NCBI GenBank assembly: GCA_013289825.1
Contig: JABCZF010000001.1
Span: 62,001 to 126,000 of the forward strand
DNA length: 64,000 bases
Direction of reading: 5' to 3'
Source of the DNA: Acidobacteriota bacterium
GTDB lineage: Bacteria; Acidobacteriota; Terriglobia; Acidiferrales; UBA7541
Below the pieces are notes generated by a model that saw only the letters and a program-made list of their open reading frames with translations, was not told the origin of the DNA and did no database searches. This document shows positions 60,740 to 64,000 of this stretch, piece by piece (position 1 is the stretch's first letter; each line of letters starts with the position of its first letter). The translations under genes and the position numbers were made by a program.

Positions 60740-63700
60740 TTAGAACCGCAGGTGAGCTGCGACTTGCAGAATGCGCGGGTCGTATGCGCTGAGGGCCTGA
60801 CCAAACGTGCCGGGAGTGATGGCGGTACCAACGTCCTGGGCATTGACGTCCAAATTTTGGAATTGCGTATGGTTGAAAATATTGAAGGCATCGACACGAA
60901 GCTCGAGGGTGATGCGCTCGCGATAGAGCGGGGTCACTTTCGCAAGAGACAAATCGAGGTTCGTGCGCCCCGGTCCGCGCAATAGGTTGCGTGGAGCAGT
61001 GCCGTAACCGGTCGTGACCCCGGTGCTGAAGGAATCGGGATTGAAGAAGAAATTACCCACTTCTTTCTCTACCCCGACCGGTTGCGTTGAATGAGCGCTA
61101 AGGTACTGGACCGGAGCAACCAAGTTTGCGTTGATCAAGGCTTGATCGCCTGCCCCGGTTGGGCCGGGCGCGTTATCTTGCGTTGGCAAGCCAGCGGTGA
61201 CTGTAAATGGAAATCCGGTTCGCCAAGTGAGAATTGGATACAGACTCCAGCCTTTCACCAATCGCTGCGGGCCGTGATTGAACGGCAAATCCCACCCACC
61301 TGAGAACGTCACGTAGTTACGAACATCGAAGTCCGACGACGCTCGGAAAAGTTGTGGATTGAAAAATGGAACCGCGAAGCTGCCTTGCCTGAACCCCGAG
61401 GCGTTATCAATGCTGTGAGCCCAGGTATAGCCTAGGGTGTAGTACATGCCACCGAGCTTCCACACGTTGGTGGTCTGCTGCGTCAAGCTGAGCTGCAAGG
61501 CGTTGTAGTTCGCATTGGAAGCGTTCTTAAACTCTTGTTCCTGGCCAAAGCTGCCATTGGGAACATTAGGGTTAAAGCCCGGAGGTGTTACGCCGTTGGG
61601 ATCCGAATTTGTGAAGGCCGGCAGGTTCCCGGGCCGCTCATTAAGGAACCGTTGGGGATTGGGGCTGTTGAGCGTCGCGGGATCGAAAGGATTGATGTCT
61701 ACCAGCGTCGTCAAACCGTGCGACGAGCTGCCGACATAGGCGGCGCGGGCTATCAATTTCTTTGAAATTTGGTGCTCGATGCTCAGATTGTACTGATAGC
61801 TATACGGCGTGCGCAGATGCGGATCCACAATCGTTGCGCCGGTCCCGTTGCTTGTGAACGTCCCGAAGGTATTCGCAAAACTGACATTGTGGTTTAAAGG
61901 TTGGCCAAACGGATTTGGGTTGCCGGTAGAGCCGAACGGATCGCTCTGGAACGCAAATCCCGACGTCGTGGCGGGGCCCTGCGGCGCAAAATTGCCAATA
62001 AAGGCAGCCGACGCAAACGGTACCTGGCCGTTAAACTGAAAGTTGTCTTCAGCCTTCAAGACGTCGTAGAACATTCCCCAGCCTCCGCGTACGCTCGTCT
62101 TTCCATCATGGAAGGGCTGCCATGCAAAGCCGAAGCGCGGCGCGAAGTTGGTTTTGTCCGGGAAGTTGGCGCCGCCAGGCGCTCCTTGGTCACCGGGGAA
62201 AAGCAGTCCAAGAGGCGCTCCAGGAAACACGGTGGATTGCGGCGCGCCTGGAATTACAGAATAGGTTCGGCCTTTGGTGTCGGACTTGGGGGTGCTGTAC
62301 TCATAACGGAGGCCATACGTCAGCGTCAGATTGCTGGCTACGTGCCATTCGTCTTGTCCAAACACGTAGGTTGCCTTGGTACGGATGTTGGAGGGTGCGG
62401 AGGGACCCTGATCGAAGGTGTCCGGGAGTCCTACCAGAAAGTTAGCGAACGGATCGCCAGCGGCACCCGCATTGGAGTAAAAAAACTGGCCGTCGATTTC
62501 AAAGTCGAAGACTTGATTGTCCTGGTATGCGGAAACAGAGCCGCCGAACTTCATGGTGTGCTTTCCATGAGTCCAGGAAAGAACATCCGAGTAGGCAAAG
62601 GTATTGTCAACCAGTCGGGAGGGACCCTGAATGCTGAAGCCGATGATCGCATTGGGAAAGTTGATCTGCGTGGGGCCGGTCGGATTGTCGGACTTTATGT
62701 TGATTCCCAGTTCTGTGGAGGTTGGCTGCTTGGTGGCAGGAACCCGTTGAAGGGTGTCGCTGCGTTGAGCCGTCACGCGGAACTCGTTCAAGATGTTGGG
62801 CGAAAATGTGCGGATATACGCGAGGTTGAAAAAGCGGCTATAAAGTGTTGAATTGGACCCGTAGCCCGGAATGCCGCCTGGACCGGGATTTAGTTGAGGG
62901 TCAAGAATGCGGCCAAACGTAGCGGTGAAATGGTCCTTTGGCGAAGCTTCATAGTCGAGCTTGCCGGTCCATTCGTCTGGATTGTTCGTAAGAGCGTTCT
63001 GAAAAGATGCGGAACCCGTCGGGGAAGTCGGAATCAGATTGGCTTTTATGTATGCCTCTGCAACCGGGTCGATGCTTGCCGGATTGATGATGCCTTGGGC
63101 GGCTAACGCCGGACTCGATTGGAAAAACGAGTTAGCCGGAAGAGCGCTCGTGGCCCCCTGGCAGGGGTTACTCGGATTAACATTCGTGGGCACGGCAGGT
63201 TGTGGCAGGCCGTTTAAGAAGCACGCGACGTTCTCTTGACTTGCAGTGCCTGAAAAATTTCCTTGAAGCTCGGCGGCAGTCGGAAGAGCCACCTGATTAC
63301 TAACCGCAGCCTCGCTTAGTTGCTCCTTTTGATAGGCAAGGAAGAAAAACAGCTTGTCCTTCTTAATGGGGCCGCCCACAGTCCCGCCGTACTGGTTCCG
63401 ATGAAGGGTTTGCCTGGGCTGCCCATTTAAGTTACTGAAGAAATTGTTCGCGTCAAATGCGGTGTTGCGAACGAAATCATAAGCGCTACCGTGAATGGCA
63501 TTGGTCCCGGACTTGGTTACCTCGGTGATGATACCTCCGGCGCTTCGGCCATATTCAGCGGTGAAGTTGCTGGTGAGGACCCTGAATTCCTGGATGGAGT
63601 CGGGATTGGGATTGTAAACAACTCCGTTGTCGAGAAGGTCGTTGTTCAGGCCACCGTCCAGCACGAACGTGTTTGAGTCGCTGCGGCCGCCACCGATGCT

Positions 63701-64000
63701 GAACTGCATTCCTCCGGTGCCGCCGCTCCCGTTGGCGGGATTGTCGGCAGGTAGCACGCCCGGCTGCAACAATGCCAGATCCAGTGCGTTCCGGCCGTTC
63801 AGAGGCATGTCCTGCACGGCGCGGTCCGAAACGGTGGAACCGAGCGTCGGGTTGATGGTCTCGACAGTGCCAGTGGTAGATTCCACCGTTACCGTCTCGG
63901 TTGCTGAACCCACTTCCATCTTGATATCTATTTTTAGAGTTTGATTGATCTCTAACTTGCTCTCGACCATCGTCGCAGACCTGAATCCTTGGCGCTCCAC
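60740..64000 (-). CDS. Oar-like TonB-dependent outer-membrane receptor, 5'-truncated by window edge
   Basis: The frame is open at base 64000, so the N-terminus (signal peptide and most of the regulatory domain) is outside; 1,086 residues are visible. The visible part begins at the end of the regulatory domain (KIDIKMEVGSATETVTVEST). A plug follows (VQDMPLNGRNALDLALLQPG, NTFVLDGGLNNDLLDNGVVYNPNPDS) and then a long barrel (VLTSNFTAEYGRSAGGIITEVTKSGTNAIHG, YGLRYEYSTPKSD). It ends AAHLRF. Ligand unknown. The plug sequence LNGRNALDL is closer to common Oar paralogues than the two other receptors in this window, so these are distinct paralogues. Confidence 0.92.
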   Translation of the reverse strand: MERQGFRSATMVESKLEINQTLKIDIKMEVGSATETVTVESTTGTVETINPTLGSTVSDRAVQDMPLNGRNALDLALLQPGVLPADNPANGSGGTGGMQFSIGGGRSDSNTFVLDGGLNNDLLDNGVVYNPNPDSIQEFRVLTSNFTAEYGRSAGGIITEVTKSGTNAIHGSAYDFVRNTAFDANNFFSNLNGQPRQTLHRNQYGGTVGGPIKKDKLFFFLAYQKEQLSEAAVSNQVALPTAAELQGNFSGTASQENVACFLNGLPQPAVPTNVNPSNPCQGATSALPANSFFQSSPALAAQGIINPASIDPVAEAYIKANLIPTSPTGSASFQNALTNNPDEWTGKLDYEASPKDHFTATFGRILDPQLNPGPGGIPGYGSNSTLYSRFFNLAYIRTFSPNILNEFRVTAQRSDTLQRVPATKQPTSTELGINIKSDNPTGPTQINFPNAIIGFSIQGPSRLVDNTFAYSDVLSWTHGKHTMKFGGSVSAYQDNQVFDFEIDGQFFYSNAGAAGDPFANFLVGLPDTFDQGPSAPSNIRTKATYVFGQDEWHVASNLTLTYGLRYEYSTPKSDTKGRTYSVIPGAPQSTVFPGAPLGLLFPGDQGAPGGANFPDKTNFAPRFGFAWQPFHDGKTSVRGGWGMFYDVLKAEDNFQFNGQVPFASAAFIGNFAPQGPATTSGFAFQSDPFGSTGNPNPFGQPLNHNVSFANTFGTFTSNGTGATIVDPHLRTPYSYQYNLSIEHQISKKLIARAAYVGSSSHGLTTLVDINPFDPATLNSPNPQRFLNERPGNLPAFTNSDPNGVTPPGFNPNVPNGSFGQEQEFKNASNANYNALQLSLTQQTTNVWKLGGMYYTLGYTWAHSIDNASGFRQGSFAVPFFNPQLFRASSDFDVRNYVTFSGGWDLPFNHGPQRLVKGWSLYPILTWRTGFPFTVTAGLPTQDNAPGPTGAGDQALINANLVAPVQYLSAHSTQPVGVEKEVGNFFFNPDSFSTGVTTGYGTAPRNLLRGPGRTNLDLSLAKVTPLYRERITLELRVDAFNIFNHTQFQNLDVNAQDVGTAITPGTFGQALSAYDPRILQVAAHLRF

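Noticed and set aside
61901..62851. 316-codon plus-strand frame opposite the third Oar receptor
   Set aside because: Shadow frame without start signal or recognisable domain.
1..64000. tRNA, rRNA, CRISPR arrays and insertion sequences
   Set aside because: I scanned for cloverleaf ends with CCA-type patterns, regularly spaced repeats and transposase motifs, and found none that would support a call.

Overview
The window looks like chromosomal DNA of an Acidobacteriota member (Terriglobia/Acidobacteriia-like). That is an inference from family content: three Oar-like TonB-dependent receptors with N-terminal carboxypeptidase-regulatory domains, an orphan MacB/FtsX-type permease of the acidobacterial ADOP type, a GWxTD protein, a Wza/Wzc exopolysaccharide set and a PDZ-7TM histidine kinase. 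Base composition is G+C rich and coding density is high. I saw no tRNA, rRNA, CRISPR array or insertion sequence.

Layout. 1-3.6 kb: 3' part of an Oar-like receptor. 3.7-10.5 kb (minus): a tightly overlapped operon for a CMP/dCMP-type deaminase, an FAD-linked oxidoreductase, a creatininase-family amidohydrolase, a CocE-type hydrolase, an ABC ATPase, an ABC permease and a DUF3891 protein. The matching NMT1/THI5-type substrate-binding lipoprotein is divergent at 10.7 kb and is followed by adenosine deaminase. 12.8-22.9 kb (minus): a complete purine-ring degradation block. It holds allantoinase, xanthine dehydrogenase (large, small and FAD subunits, the last fused to OHCU decarboxylase), HIU hydrolase, uricase, allantoate amidohydrolase, ureidoglycine aminohydrolase and ureidoglycolate amidohydrolase. 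23.2-26.9 kb (plus): guanine deaminase, an AzgA-type purine permease and an amidase. 26.9-29.5 kb: ADOP permease. 30-36 kb (minus): exopolysaccharide operon (O-antigen ligase/polymerase-like, Wza, Wzc tyrosine autokinase, nucleotide-sugar epimerase). 36.2-40.5 kb (minus): histidine kinase plus sigma-54-type response regulator, with a candidate -24/-12 promoter. 40.7-44.2 kb (minus): GWxTD protein and a plugless regulatory-domain/barrel protein. 44.4-54.8 kb: small helical protein, EcsC, beta-propeller, CYCxC-like protein, M13 peptidase, secreted cyanophycinase, outer-membrane barrel, amidohydrolase with cupin, aminotransferase. 54.9-64 kb: two Oar receptors flanking a FecR-domain protein.

How the genes work together. 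From about 11.7 to 25.1 kb the genes encode uptake of purine bases and every step from adenosine, guanine, hypoxanthine or xanthine to glyoxylate, CO2 and ammonia. The route is urea-free (the ureide route known from plants). Much of the main operon is arranged in reaction order, with 4-base stop/start overlaps. The neighbouring ABC/deaminase/oxidase/creatininase operon looks like an import-and-degradation module for a related N-heterocycle, and its substrate cannot be read from sequence. This pair of operons, with the XdhB-OHCU decarboxylase fusion, is the most distinctive content. No transcriptional regulator is encoded in the first 36 kb.
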